From assembly GCF_020614375.1 (NCBI RefSeq), contig NZ_CP085331.1, forward strand, positions 1-64,000: 64,000 bases of DNA. The letters are read 5' to 3'. The notes below the pieces were generated by a model. That model was given only the letters and a program-made list of their open reading frames with translations. It was not told where the DNA came from and ran no database searches. Shown piece after piece: positions 15,761-25,400 of this stretch; the stretch's first letter is position 1, and each line of letters begins with the position of its first letter. The translations under genes and the position numbers were made by a program. Source of the DNA: Haladaptatus salinisoli. GTDB taxonomy: Archaea > Halobacteriota > Halobacteria > Halobacteriales > Haladaptataceae.

Positions 15761-15831
15761 TAGTCGTGTCCTCCGAGTATGGGTGGTTGGTAGTCGATGC
15801 GTTTTTCTACGGAAAGGGTATTGCTAGTCAT
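15760..15831 (-). CDS. 23-residue leader micro-ORF
   Basis: ATG at 15831-15829 starts a 23-residue frame (MTSNTLSVEKRID then YQPPILGGHD) whose TAA overlaps the ATG of the next gene. It contains GGAGGA about 10 nt before that next start, so it may act as a leader that supplies a ribosome-binding site. It is the first frame of the 13198-15831 operon. Confidence 0.45.
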   Translation of the reverse strand: MTSNTLSVEKRIDYQPPILGGHD

Positions 15832-16007
15832 GCTTCGTTGGTCTCCAGCGAAGCACGGGGAAGGTGTCACCAGCACCAACCTCATCTTCTGAGGTATCCC
15901 ATGCTCCTATTGTCAAGTATGGCAACCCATGTACTTAATACTTCCCAATTGTGGGAAGGTTGCCTAATATGGGATTTATGGGTCTTGGAATCCAACCATA
16001 TAATGCA

Positions 16008-16235
16008 ATGGCTACTAAATCACTGAAATACGAGATGCCTCGACGTCGCGCGATACTCACTGATTCGGAACGGGAATTATTAGAAAAAGAGGAGAAAACA
16101 GATCGGCATTATCAAGCAGTATCTCGAGTTAGGCGTAAAATCAACGAAGAACTGACAAGGGATGTCGAAATTTTGGAAGAGAACCATTCTGACCTACTAG
16201 AAGAACTTCGCGAAGTTGTTTGCGAAACTGACTAA
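16008..16235 (+). CDS. Conserved small haloarchaeal protein
   Basis: A 75-residue, highly charged helical protein containing MPRRRAILTDSERELLEK, VSRVRRKINEELTRDVEILE and LLEELREVVCE. I recall similar small proteins from other haloarchaea, often beside plasmid genes, with no assigned role. The start could be Met at 16008 or the MPRRRA Met nine codons later; the frame is open back to 15951. Confidence 0.7.
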   Translation: MATKSLKYEMPRRRAILTDSERELLEKEEKTDRHYQAVSRVRRKINEELTRDVEILEENHSDLLEELREVVCETD

Positions 16236-16352
16236 CTTTGAAACTGAAATCACGAAAATAACTATACAAATTTATTACTTAATTGGGTATTAGGTATAGA
16301 GGTCCATGGAGAGTCCGATATTGATAAAAATCTTACCACATAGAATATCGAG

Positions 16353-16505
16353 TATCGATGCAGGACGTGCTTCAGCCAGCGAGTGACCCTTACTAACCGG
16401 GCGACGAAGTACTGGTCTACGTTTCCGAGACTGATCCCGATAGTGAACATCATGGAAAGCTGGACTCATCAGCTATATTCTATGGATCGTCGCCAACAGT
16501 GTGAA
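16353..16505 (+). pseudogene. Decayed copy of the DUF8139-like gene
   Basis: The frame reads VLQPASDPY, stop, PGDEVLVYVSETDPDSEHHG, closely matching the intact gene at 39597-39848 (VPQPASDPYQLGDD then VQIYVSETDPDSEYHE). A Gln codon has become TAA and the 3' half is replaced by unrelated sequence. The homologous upstream DNA (CGATA..GATAAAAA) is also present, so a promoter-containing segment was duplicated and then decayed. Confidence 0.65.
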
Positions 16506-16547
16506 CCAATTGAGTTCAAGAGCTTCTAGTAGAAACTGTATGACTAA

Positions 16548-17114
16548 ATGAACTGGACTCTTGGACTACTCATTTCACTCCTAGGTCTCACAATCACCTA
16601 CTTTAGTTGGAAAGCAACCCATTTCCGACGACCGACAGAAATCGAAGAAGCTGTCAGACAAACATATGCGGACTTTCGTGTGTTTAATGATGCGGACTTA
16701 GAGTTCACTGCCGTCAACGTCGTTGCTGCAAAACCTGGTTTTCCACGATACCTCTACAAATACATCCCTTTTGTGAAACGAGAAGGATTTGTCGAGGTTC
16801 AGCTCCATATCTCTCCGAAGAGTGCAGAGACAACCGCCCTCCCGGATATCGATGAGATTGAGGAACGAGACATCTTTCCGGATGATTCGATCGCGATTCG
16901 GAATGTTACGTGATCGGATAGGCCGGTTCAACAGGCAAACATGCTACTTCGGGTTCAGTTTCTCGAACCCCATCCGGTTATCAACGGTGTTCATGCGGTG
17001 ATCGCCAGTGTCGTGGAAGCAAAAGCTGGAGATGTTGACGAACGCTTCAACACCAAATTCAAACATACCGATATCGAGCCAGCTGACTTGGCTGGTGAGG
17101 ACGAAATAGACTAA
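16548..17114 (+). pseudogene. Membrane-anchored protein interrupted by one TGA
   Basis: The first part (16548-16913, 121 codons) has one N-terminal transmembrane helix (LGLLISLLGLTITYFSW) and a soluble domain. After a single TGA the same frame continues to 17114 as VQQANMLLRVQFLEPHPVIN then GVHAVIASVVEAKAGDVDER, which reads like the natural end of the domain. It is either a nonsense-mutated gene or a sequencing error. Readthrough is possible but unproved. The 121-residue product may still be made. Family unknown. Confidence 0.55.
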
Positions 17115-17188
17115 GAAGGAAGAAAACCCATCGGATTAGGGAGCTTAGACCGCAGAATATTCCGACATACTTCCATGAGAACCCAGAC

Positions 17189-17371
17189 TTGGGATCTATC
17201 GCAAGCTTATTGGGAGTGATCTCTCTCTCGTGCTTCATGTCTCTCAATCTGACGTCGACACGTCGCTCGGAGAGCGGTGTCAAACTGATGCGTGCTTGGC
17301 CGCTGCTGGTTGGTATGATGGGTATGATATGTGCTGTGTATTATCTCTATAAGCGGCTACAGAAGGTGTAA
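17189..17371 (+). CDS. Possible small membrane protein
   Basis: A 60-codon frame with two hydrophobic stretches (IASLLGVISLSCFMSL and LLVGMMGMICAVYYLY). The start is uncertain: a TTG at 17189 or an ATG at 17237. It has no recognised relatives. It may be a remnant of the membrane gene cluster around it. Confidence 0.3.
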   Translation: MGSIASLLGVISLSCFMSLNLTSTRRSESGVKLMRAWPLLVGMMGMICAVYYLYKRLQKV

Positions 17372-17633
17372 TCGTGTTTTACTTCAACCAACAACATTAT
17401 CTGGACGAACACCGGGCAGATAACTAAATCCCGGACTAAAGCACTGTCCTTCAATAGAGCTGAAAACGGGAATGAAAATCATAAATATTTTATAAATAGG
17501 ATCCGAAAATCTAATCGACGTAGCAGCGACTATCGTCCAACCAAACCGGCTATGACTCTTTGTCTCGTTAGACGTCAGAGACCACCGACTAGTAATTGCT
17601 ATATAAATATATTGGTTTTAGAGTTGCAGATTG

Positions 17634-19352
17634 CTAACGAATCCTGCGACGGCTTAATACCACTACCAGATAAGCTATCAATAAAGCTCCTATGAGTGAT
17701 TGAAGACTGGCTAATGCTTGTACCACACTATTTGCCGGTTGGATATCACCATACCCCAGTGTAGTGAATGTGACCAGGCTGAAATAGAGATTAATCCATA
17801 TTACTCTAATCGGCTCGGAGATTATTACTTGACGAAATGGTAATTCAAAAAACATTTGATGAAACGCACCTGATTGGGGTGACTGCCAAACGCCGCCAAT
17901 TAGAGGATATATTAGCCCAAATCCAAGGATTACACATAGAGAGTTCACCACTACTCGTACCCAGCTTTCACCATAATTTGAAACTCCACGGTGAATTACG
18001 AGCTTCATCCATTGCCAGTAATGGCCTTCAGAGTACGCAATTTTCCGCCTCACGTTCTGTTCCCTTACAAAGTAGGTAGAAACATCTTCTAAGAGATAAT
18101 TGTCCTGTAGTATCCGTTGGATTGCTCGATAAGTATAAATTGCCTTACTAAGTTCAACACTATCCCTCTTCGACCGATTCTTCAACCTACGTATGGACAG
18201 CCACAGCTTTGACTTCCAATCCCGTTGAGAGATATCTTTTATTAGTTCTGACTGCTTATAATATTTAGTGGCATGATTTTCCACATTCCAATCAGATACC
18301 GCCTCATATGAACATCTCTCTCCAAAGTCAGTTTCATCATCAAGCTGATTTTCTCGAAATTGTGCCTGGTAAAGGTCAGAACCTCGGAAATCTACATTAG
18401 CAAGGTTACATCGAATGAACTCTGATTTTTCAAGATCACAATTATTAATATTTGAAGATGATAGCGAAACATCTTGGAATGAAGCCCCTTGTAGTGGACT
18501 GCCTGAAAAGCAACTATTAACAACACTATCTCTAAATTCGACATTTCTTGCATCTCCATGGAGGAAATTAACATCTTTAGCCCCAAAACTCACATCTGAA
18601 AATATAGCGTTATTTACTGCGGAGTACGAAAGGTTACCATGCACCATTCTCACTCCATTAAATTCTGATTCAACTAAGTCGGAGATTTGGAATTGAGCTC
18701 CGCTGAGGTTTGTATCGGTAAATGTGGCTCTCGTCAGTCGTGCTCCAAAAAATACTGTCTGGGCACAATAACAATCCCCTATAGAAGATCCTCCAAGATC
18801 TGCACCAATTAGCACACATCCACCAAGCGGGACCTCATCTCCTAATTCTAACCGGCGTAGATAAGCACCATCAAGTCGGATATCGATAGTAGTATCAAAA
18901 GTATCTGAGTCAGGACCTTTATACAGCGTTCGTTTGTTTGGACGAGCAATATCTGCTTCATCATCCCGTGCTTGAGCAATTTGGTCTACTGATTTATCAT
19001 ATGTCTCCGCATGCCAGATACAGCGATCAAAATCCTCCCATTTTGGCCTCCAACAGCAAACCGCTCCATATTGCTTGCATTCATCTGGAACCTCACCGAT
19101 TGAATAACCCCGTTTAATTAAATCATCATGCTTTTCCTCAATTAATTCGCTTGGATCAAAAACCTCACAGCACCGGTCTCTCGATGGACTGTTTCTAGGC
19201 GGGGATGTACTAACAGAAGCTTGCTTGACTTCAACTCTGTCCCCAGAATTCGATATTTCATCAATCCACTCCTGTATCTTCTCTAATCTACCCCAATTTG
19301 GAAGAAGATAGAACAAATAAGGAGTAATCGATGTAGGATGAGAAGCTTGCAT
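17634..19352 (-). CDS. Pentapeptide-repeat / potassium-channel fusion protein
   Basis: A 572-residue protein. An N-terminal soluble region with cysteines precedes a run of pentapeptide repeats (A/N-L/F pattern, e.g. GADLGGSSIGDCYCAQTVFF and FIRCNLANVDFRGSDLYQAQ), which fold into a right-handed beta helix. A linker follows, then a C-terminal two-helix pore module with the selectivity-filter sequence TLGYGDIQP. Ion_trans_2-type pores of this kind pass K+. The repeat domain may gate the channel on ligand or protein binding. It lies near a TIR pair and restriction genes, so an abortive-infection role is possible but unproved. Start at MQASHPTS is preferred over an extension to 19409. Confidence 0.8.
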   Translation of the reverse strand: MQASHPTSITPYLFYLLPNWGRLEKIQEWIDEISNSGDRVEVKQASVSTSPPRNSPSRDRCCEVFDPSELIEEKHDDLIKRGYSIGEVPDECKQYGAVCCWRPKWEDFDRCIWHAETYDKSVDQIAQARDDEADIARPNKRTLYKGPDSDTFDTTIDIRLDGAYLRRLELGDEVPLGGCVLIGADLGGSSIGDCYCAQTVFFGARLTRATFTDTNLSGAQFQISDLVESEFNGVRMVHGNLSYSAVNNAIFSDVSFGAKDVNFLHGDARNVEFRDSVVNSCFSGSPLQGASFQDVSLSSSNINNCDLEKSEFIRCNLANVDFRGSDLYQAQFRENQLDDETDFGERCSYEAVSDWNVENHATKYYKQSELIKDISQRDWKSKLWLSIRRLKNRSKRDSVELSKAIYTYRAIQRILQDNYLLEDVSTYFVREQNVRRKIAYSEGHYWQWMKLVIHRGVSNYGESWVRVVVNSLCVILGFGLIYPLIGGVWQSPQSGAFHQMFFELPFRQVIISEPIRVIWINLYFSLVTFTTLGYGDIQPANSVVQALASLQSLIGALLIAYLVVVLSRRRIR

Positions 19353-19428
19353 GTTATTCAATGTGAGAAGGAAGCACAATGAATGTTTTCTTTTTATCAA
19401 AAGTCCCATACGCTTCGGTCATAACTCG

Positions 19429-19881
19429 ATGGCTCATCTTCGGGGAAACCTGATTGCCTACGGCGTGATCGTCCCGCTGACGTACCTGCTCTGCCTTCGG
19501 ACGGATCGTCACAAGGAATTCCGAGTTGGATTTCTGGCTGTTCTCTTCGTGCTCCCATCGATCATCTCTGTGGTGAGTCTGGTCGGGCCTGACTTCGCTG
19601 TCCACTCCCTACTCGGGGTCGATCCACACGTTCAATCGAGCAGGGGTTTCTCCACACTCGACAGCGCGTTCATTGGAATGCTCATAATCGCGGACTCTCT
19701 CAGATCCGTGAGCTGCTGGGAGAGCTCGCTCTGGCCGTCGATCGGGGTGCTGTTCTGCATCGGAGTGGCTAGTGCATTCTCGGGACAATCATGTCGGTTT
19801 GGTACATGCAGGAGTTGTTGGCGTTTCCGCCGTTTGTTGGTGGGACATAATCTGGACGAACACATCATGCCCAAAGAATGA
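19429..19881 (+). CDS. Membrane protein, possibly frameshifted at C-terminus
   Basis: A 150-residue frame with four hydrophobic segments (NLIAYGVIVPLTYLLCL, VGFLAVLFVLPSIISVV, FIGMLIIADSL and WPSIGVLFCIGVASAF). The last 35 residues are Cys/Arg-rich and unlike the rest, which suggests a late frameshift. It starts 77 bp upstream of the divergent channel gene and overlaps the next gene by 4 nt. Function unknown. Confidence 0.5.
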   Translation: MAHLRGNLIAYGVIVPLTYLLCLRTDRHKEFRVGFLAVLFVLPSIISVVSLVGPDFAVHSLLGVDPHVQSSRGFSTLDSAFIGMLIIADSLRSVSCWESSLWPSIGVLFCIGVASAFSGQSCRFGTCRSCWRFRRLLVGHNLDEHIMPKE

Positions 19882-20579
19882 CTACTCATGAATGTCTCGG
19901 ACTTCACATGGATGAGTTAGATTTCCCGAATATCATCACATTTTTAGATAACGTCGGGAAAGCTGATGAGGTTGAACGAGCATTAAATGAGAGATTCACG
20001 CAGCGGGATTTAGAAACTCTGAATCAATATCTCACTAGCATCGATTTCGACAAGGACAGATACGCGGTTTGGGGGAGGATGATTAGAAACGAACAGAACA
20101 TGCCAATGATAACTGAGTTGACATTAGTCCATCACCTACGTCTTGTATACGGTACAGGAGCGGTAGATCTCCACGAACCAATCAGCAGTAAACCAAACTC
20201 TCTTGATTTCGATGTTCGTGTTAATATGAGTGGAACTAATGTTTGGATTGAAGTAACATATGAGAATTTGGATGAGAAAATAGACAAACCAGGATTCTTT
20301 TCACGAAAGATGACGGGGTTCCAAATTGATGACAAAATTGAGAAGGACTTTGCAGCGGCACGATCATCACTTGGAGAAGACGAGGTACTAATTCTAGCGA
20401 TTTATTTGGAAGCACCGCCTCTCCAACAAATAATGACAGGTGTTAGATTGGCAGAAGGTGGAAAGCATGAGATACCAGCATTCTTAGACGGCTATCTCGA
20501 ATTTAGTAATTTCTGGGATCCCACGTTCAACTATCAACCGTTTACTGAAAATGGAGAATCCTTCGGCAACGATCTCTAA
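19878..20579 (+). CDS. Hypothetical protein, possible nuclease
   Basis: A 233-residue soluble protein with N-terminal helices (FLDNVGKADEVERALNERFT). A central strand pair (SLDFDVRVNMSGTNVWIEVT) is loosely like PD-(D/E)XK nucleases, but the Lys is not evident. The lower GC content than in the conjugation genes suggests transfer. An alternative start is Met at 19908. It lies among probable defence genes, and no family can be named. Confidence 0.6.
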   Translation: MTTHECLGLHMDELDFPNIITFLDNVGKADEVERALNERFTQRDLETLNQYLTSIDFDKDRYAVWGRMIRNEQNMPMITELTLVHHLRLVYGTGAVDLHEPISSKPNSLDFDVRVNMSGTNVWIEVTYENLDEKIDKPGFFSRKMTGFQIDDKIEKDFAAARSSLGEDEVLILAIYLEAPPLQQIMTGVRLAEGGKHEIPAFLDGYLEFSNFWDPTFNYQPFTENGESFGNDL

Positions 20580-20629
20580 TTATTAACGATATGAGATAGG
20601 TGTTATAAATATATCTTTAACAGATTTTC

Positions 20630-21133
20630 TCATTTCGTAGAGTTATTGCATATTGTAGCTGCTAAGTCGGTACCATTCTTGGAAAAGAATACTGGATACA
20701 CAAAGAACACTAGCAGTAAGGCTGCGATAACACCATAGAACATCATTTGAGTAGATGAAAACATTATTTTGCCAATTGAATCTGTCTTTTCACTAAATCT
20801 AGATGCATCCATATTGAAGAATTGGTCATCAGACTCTAAGCGCTCAATTCGAACCCATTTGTGTAATTCTCGGTAGTTTCGTTCCTGCTTTAGATAGTAG
20901 GAATCAAGAGACCAGAATGCAACCAGTGGAACGAACCCAAATAGTGTCTGATAATTCCCCGTTCGGAATAGAATCACAGCAACGACGAGGGTAATTGTCC
21001 AACCCTTGATTTTTGATGAGTTATTCGCCTGTCTTTCGATAATAGCTTGAATAGACTGTAACTCGTGAAAGTATGCATCTGACGGCTCATGTCGGGGTTT
21101 CTCAGAATCACCTTGATCCTCTTCGGTGGACAT
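20630..21133 (-). CDS. Membrane partner of TIR protein (candidate effector)
   Basis: A 167-residue protein with a charged N-terminal helix (YFHELQSIQAIIERQANNSS). Two hydrophobic segments lie near 44-56 and 64-79, a soluble stretch follows, and a further helix at about 129-150. The layout resembles small SLATT/S-4TM-type effectors associated with nucleotide-signal defence systems. It begins 3 bp after the stop of the TIR gene, so they are co-transcribed. If the TIR protein makes a signal, this protein could form a membrane pore, but that is inferred from arrangement only. Confidence 0.65.
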   Translation of the reverse strand: MSTEEDQGDSEKPRHEPSDAYFHELQSIQAIIERQANNSSKIKGWTITLVVAVILFRTGNYQTLFGFVPLVAFWSLDSYYLKQERNYRELHKWVRIERLESDDQFFNMDASRFSEKTDSIGKIMFSSTQMMFYGVIAALLLVFFVYPVFFSKNGTDLAATICNNSTK

Positions 21134-21136
21134 CAG

Positions 21137-21634
21137 TTACCTACCAGCAAGTTCGGCTGCCTCTTCGATCCAGTCGCCCATATTTTGCCGTCCACTATTC
21201 AGAACCCAATCTTTGGTTTTATAGTACGATGACGCTGTCCGAGTACTGCCATCTTCGAATTGTATCTGATGGTTATCAAGTGGGTTTAGACCCCTAGTAT
21301 CTGTGTTACCATATTGGTTCTTAATTCTATGAATTCGGACTCCAAGCAGGCCGTTTTGTCGGTTTATACTCTGCTTGATTTCGTAGTTCACCCAATTCCG
21401 GTCGTACGTCTCAGCACCAATCAGAATAACTGTGACTGAGGTATTTTTTAATTGGTCGTCAATCCAACTCTCGATTGCATCATCTCCTTGTTGCTTCAGT
21501 TCTTCCCACTCTGCTGAGTCAATAAACCCCTCTTCTGTAATTGTTGGACCCTCCACAACGTTGCTGTTGCGGACTACTCCTGCACGCCAGTTGTCCCGCT
21601 CGTAATGGAAACTGAAAAACACTCTTCGTGTCAT
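21137..21634 (-). CDS. TIR-like (ThsB/MTH538-type) protein
   Basis: A 165-residue protein with the MTH538/ThsB-type TIR fold. It begins MTRRVFFSFHYERDNWRAGV, then has VTVILIGAETYDRNWVNYEI with a candidate catalytic Glu at about 85. ThsB proteins of Thoeris systems sense phage and make an NAD-derived signal that activates an effector. No ThsA (SIR2/SLOG) gene is adjacent; the neighbour is a membrane protein instead. The start agrees with the conserved first strand. Confidence 0.8.
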   Translation of the reverse strand: MTRRVFFSFHYERDNWRAGVVRNSNVVEGPTITEEGFIDSAEWEELKQQGDDAIESWIDDQLKNTSVTVILIGAETYDRNWVNYEIKQSINRQNGLLGVRIHRIKNQYGNTDTRGLNPLDNHQIQFEDGSTRTASSYYKTKDWVLNSGRQNMGDWIEEAAELAGR

Positions 21635-21747
21635 TAGTATTGGTTATATAGCCTTCACCTATATAAATTATTGGGATGGTGCTAAACGTAAGAATACAAT
21701 ATCGTAAAAAAGCAAATAATTATCACCGACCATATAGTGTGATAGCT

Positions 21748-22170
21748 ATGGGAGACTGCGTGTTTTGTGATATTGTGTCTCGGGACGCCCCTGGGAGTAT
21801 TGTGTATGAAGATGATGGCGTCTTAGCCATGATGACTCTTCGACCCATGAGCAGAGGCCATACCCTTGTGATACCGAAAGATCACGCAGCGTCTTTATCA
21901 GAGCTCACCAAAGAAACTGGAGGAAAGCTGTTTGAAACAGGTATGGACCTTGCTCAAGCAATTCGGAGCTCCGAACTAGAGTGTGAAGGAATAAACTTCT
22001 GGCTGGCGGATGGAACCGCTGCCGGTCAAGAAGTATTCCATGTTCACCTCCACGTATTGCCAAGGTATCAACAAGACGGCATTGAGCTTGTAGGCCCACG
22101 CTTTGACTTGAGCCGTTCCCAGATGGACAATGATGCTGAAACGATAAAAAAAGGACTTGACAAGAATTGA
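21748..22170 (+). CDS. HIT family nucleotide hydrolase
   Basis: A 140-residue HIT-fold protein. It has the N-terminal zinc or structural cysteines (CVFCDIVSRDAPG), the GHTLVIPKDH motif and the catalytic histidine triad HVHLHVLPR. Such enzymes cleave nucleoside phosphoramidates or dinucleotides such as AMP-lysine and Ap4A. Start at MGDCVFC fits the family; 24 extra upstream codons do not. It is divergent from the TIR gene. Confidence 0.9.
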   Translation: MGDCVFCDIVSRDAPGSIVYEDDGVLAMMTLRPMSRGHTLVIPKDHAASLSELTKETGGKLFETGMDLAQAIRSSELECEGINFWLADGTAAGQEVFHVHLHVLPRYQQDGIELVGPRFDLSRSQMDNDAETIKKGLDKN

Positions 22171-22470
22171 GCACTCTGCTTCCCAGAAGATAATACTCGT
22201 CACCCATATCCTTTCTCACTTCTGCTCAAATCTCCAATAATCAGTTATAGGACAACTGGATAACCTACCGTAGTAGAGTTAGCACTCTTCTAACTCATCT
22301 GTCTCGAATTCGCCAGGAGAAACTGCCGACCTTTTTCTGCGATTGGCACATGGCTTTCTCTTCATCGACTCATTCGAGCTAGCTTTTCTAAGAAAGTAAG
22401 TTTAGAGGCAGCACATGAAGCAGAATACCTAAACATAGTCAAAGAGTTCGAGTACCGTCTGAACGCGATA

Positions 22471-25400
22471 TCAGGCGAGATCGTCGTACTTCTCCAGCAC
22501 CATCTCGAAGTAGGCATCGTCCATCAGGCGGGGATTTTGCACGCGGTGGAAGTCATTCAAGACGAATGCGGTCTGCTCGCGGTCAAGACCGTAGGCATGG
22601 AACGCTGCAGCATCAAGTTCAGTCTGTACTTCTCGCCGCTCGCTCATCTCCGTCACTGGCTCGATACCGCCCAACCGGTCGCGCATATCCTCAAACTCCT
22701 CGCCATAGCAGTTAAGCTGGGCTGCTCGAGTCGAGATATAGTCAAACCACTCATCGCCTTTGGTAAGACGTGGGGCTTGTGACTCTTTCAGTTTATAGAA
22801 AACGACGGTTGAGTCGATCTTCGTTCGCATGAGGAAGTCAAAGGGAAGACTGTTGAGTAGTCCAACAGCGACGAATAGCTCCTTGTCAGAGTAAACACGC
22901 TCGTAGACTCCATGGAGCGGAGATTCGGACAGATCTGACTTGTCGGGGGAAATCTGATACGGGCGAAGTTGTGGAGCCTTATCGTGACAGACGACCCCTC
23001 TCGGGAGGACAGACGCAATCAACGTCCGTTCATCGGTTGCTCGGGCAATATCACGATACACAATGCGGTACTCGGTACAGTCAAGTAGTACGTCCGCCTC
23101 GGAGAGTGGTTCACCTCGATGTTTTTCGAGCAAGTCGTTTACAAAACCAATCTGTGAACCCGATCCGTCGAACGCCTCGTACAGACTTCGCTTGAGTTTC
23201 GGAAGATTTCTTCCTCGAATACGGCGTTTCGCGCTTAGGTCAGGGTCGCTACTCTCGTCGACACTCCAGAACTTTGGCCCTTCCAAGTTATCCAAGAATG
23301 TAGGATCGTACATGAACTGATAGATGTTGCTCCCACCTAGTACCGGATAGTCGCCCCTGTCTTCTGATTCGACAAAACGATCAACATCATTTCCTCTATC
23401 CAGCTCCCGGTATGGCTCTACGTACCACTCCGTGTCAATTTGCTCTGAGATGGATGGATACTGAAGGATTCGATTCAAAATCTCCACTTCTTGTTGCGAA
23501 TTGACATATGGGAAGATGGCAGCCTCAGGGGAATATTCGCGTAAAACACGACGAGGAATGGAAAGAGCGCGTTCATCGAACTCCTGTAATACGTCGACAT
23601 CATGCTGCTGGAAAATGCCCTTGAGCTCACTAGTCGTTCCTTTGTTCTCGAAGACGAGTACCCCGAAGTTGTATCGGTTATCAATTTCGGGGAAGATACC
23701 CTTATTCTCGAAGGTTACGAGAGATTCGATTTCGGTCTCATCGAGCAAGTGAAGCCGGAGGTCTTTGGTCGAAGATCCGTTAAAAACCGCACCCGGTAGA
23801 ACCTGCGAAACGTACCCATCGTCACGGGCAATCTGGAATACCCGTTCAAGGAATAGGGCCGACAAATCGTTCTCTGTGGCTTGAGTCCGACCGGCCACGG
23901 TTGGACGTTGGAGCTCGTAATCCTCGGCGTTATTGAAATACTCTGCCTGTATCTCTACATTCCGCTTGTATTCCTCCCAGCCTTGCTTAATCTCGGGGGT
24001 TCCCAGCAGTTTCTCTTGGCGAGCTTGTTTCGCTTTGGGAAGGAGCGTTCTGAACTCGGGGTCGAAACGAGTGAAATAGTCGTCACGTTGTGGGGTGATT
24101 CTGTCCCAAGGCGGGTTCCCCACAATTACGTCGAATCCACCATCTGCATAGACCTCTGCAAATTCGAGAACCCAATTAAACGGTTCCATCTCGGCCACCT
24201 GTTCGGGCGTAATGTCCTCGATACCAGCCGAGACAAAGTTACCGTGAATATCCTCAATCAGTTCCTTACGAGCATTGCTCAGTTTCTCGAACGCCTTTTT
24301 CCGGTGCTTTTCGGCAGTTTCACTGTCGATGGCCAGCTCGTGTTTCTCGATTTCATCAATAATTTTCTGATAGCGGTCGCGAACGCTATCCTCACTGAAA
24401 CTCCCGAGAGTGTATTCTCCGTTGTCGGTTGTCTCAGGGAACCCAGTGTATCCAATGAGACTGTTGCCCTCTCGCAGGTTGAATGCGATATTTGGGAGGG
24501 CGAGTGCATCGTCTTCAGCGAGCTCGTCCACATTCTCGGTATCGAGTTCGGAGATAACTGAGAGCCAACAGCGTAGTTTCGCGATCTCGACCGCTGGGCC
24601 CATCAGATCAACCCCGTAAATGTTGTTCAGAACGGTCGTCTTCTTCAAGCGATACTCGTCAGGATAGGATTCGTTCTGGGCGTAGAGCGCCTTCCGAATG
24701 TTGACGATTTCCTCGAGAACCGACGTAAGGAAGTGCCCGCTTCCACACGCGGGGTCAACGACTCGAAACTCGTTGACCTCATCTAGAAGAGTACCAATAA
24801 GACTCCAACTGCCGGGTAGATCTTCGATGAGTTCGTACACTGAGTTGAACCGATTGGCTTCATGCTCGGGCCAGTCACGCTCCTCGACCAATGCGGTCTG
24901 GAACCGGTCTAACAGGGCCGGACGGACGGTCTTTTCAGCGCAGAAGCGTGTAATCTCGCTTGGTGTATAGTAGGCCCCGAGTTCCTTATTCGTGTCCGCG
25001 TTGTCGCTGGTGATGTAGTTGATAGTCTTCTCGAAAACATTGCCGAGAATGCTGGGGTCGAGGTCAGTCAGTGCACCTCCAGCGGAGAAACTGTACCGTT
25101 CCAGTAGATTTATGATAGAAAATAATACTGAGTTCCGAACGTCGAAATCCTCTTCCTTGAACTCGCCCCCATTGATGGTTGGCCGGAATAAACCGCCATT
25201 GAGGTAGGGAATGTTCTGGAATAGGTCTATTTTCTGCACCTGCGCTGGGCGGTCGTCCGGCTTGTTATTCATCACGTCGTAGAACAACGACTGGAGGAAC
25301 TCCTCGTAGAACGATCCGGTATAAAACCCATTCTCGTACGTGTTATTGAGGGTCTGGAGAAGATCGGGTTGAACGAGGGCTTTGTCTTCGAGGAACTTGA

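Noticed and set aside
16262..16453. Minus-strand ORF at 16262-16453
   Set aside because: It is antisense to the decayed DUF8139-like copy, and the intact plus-strand relative at 39597 explains the conservation.
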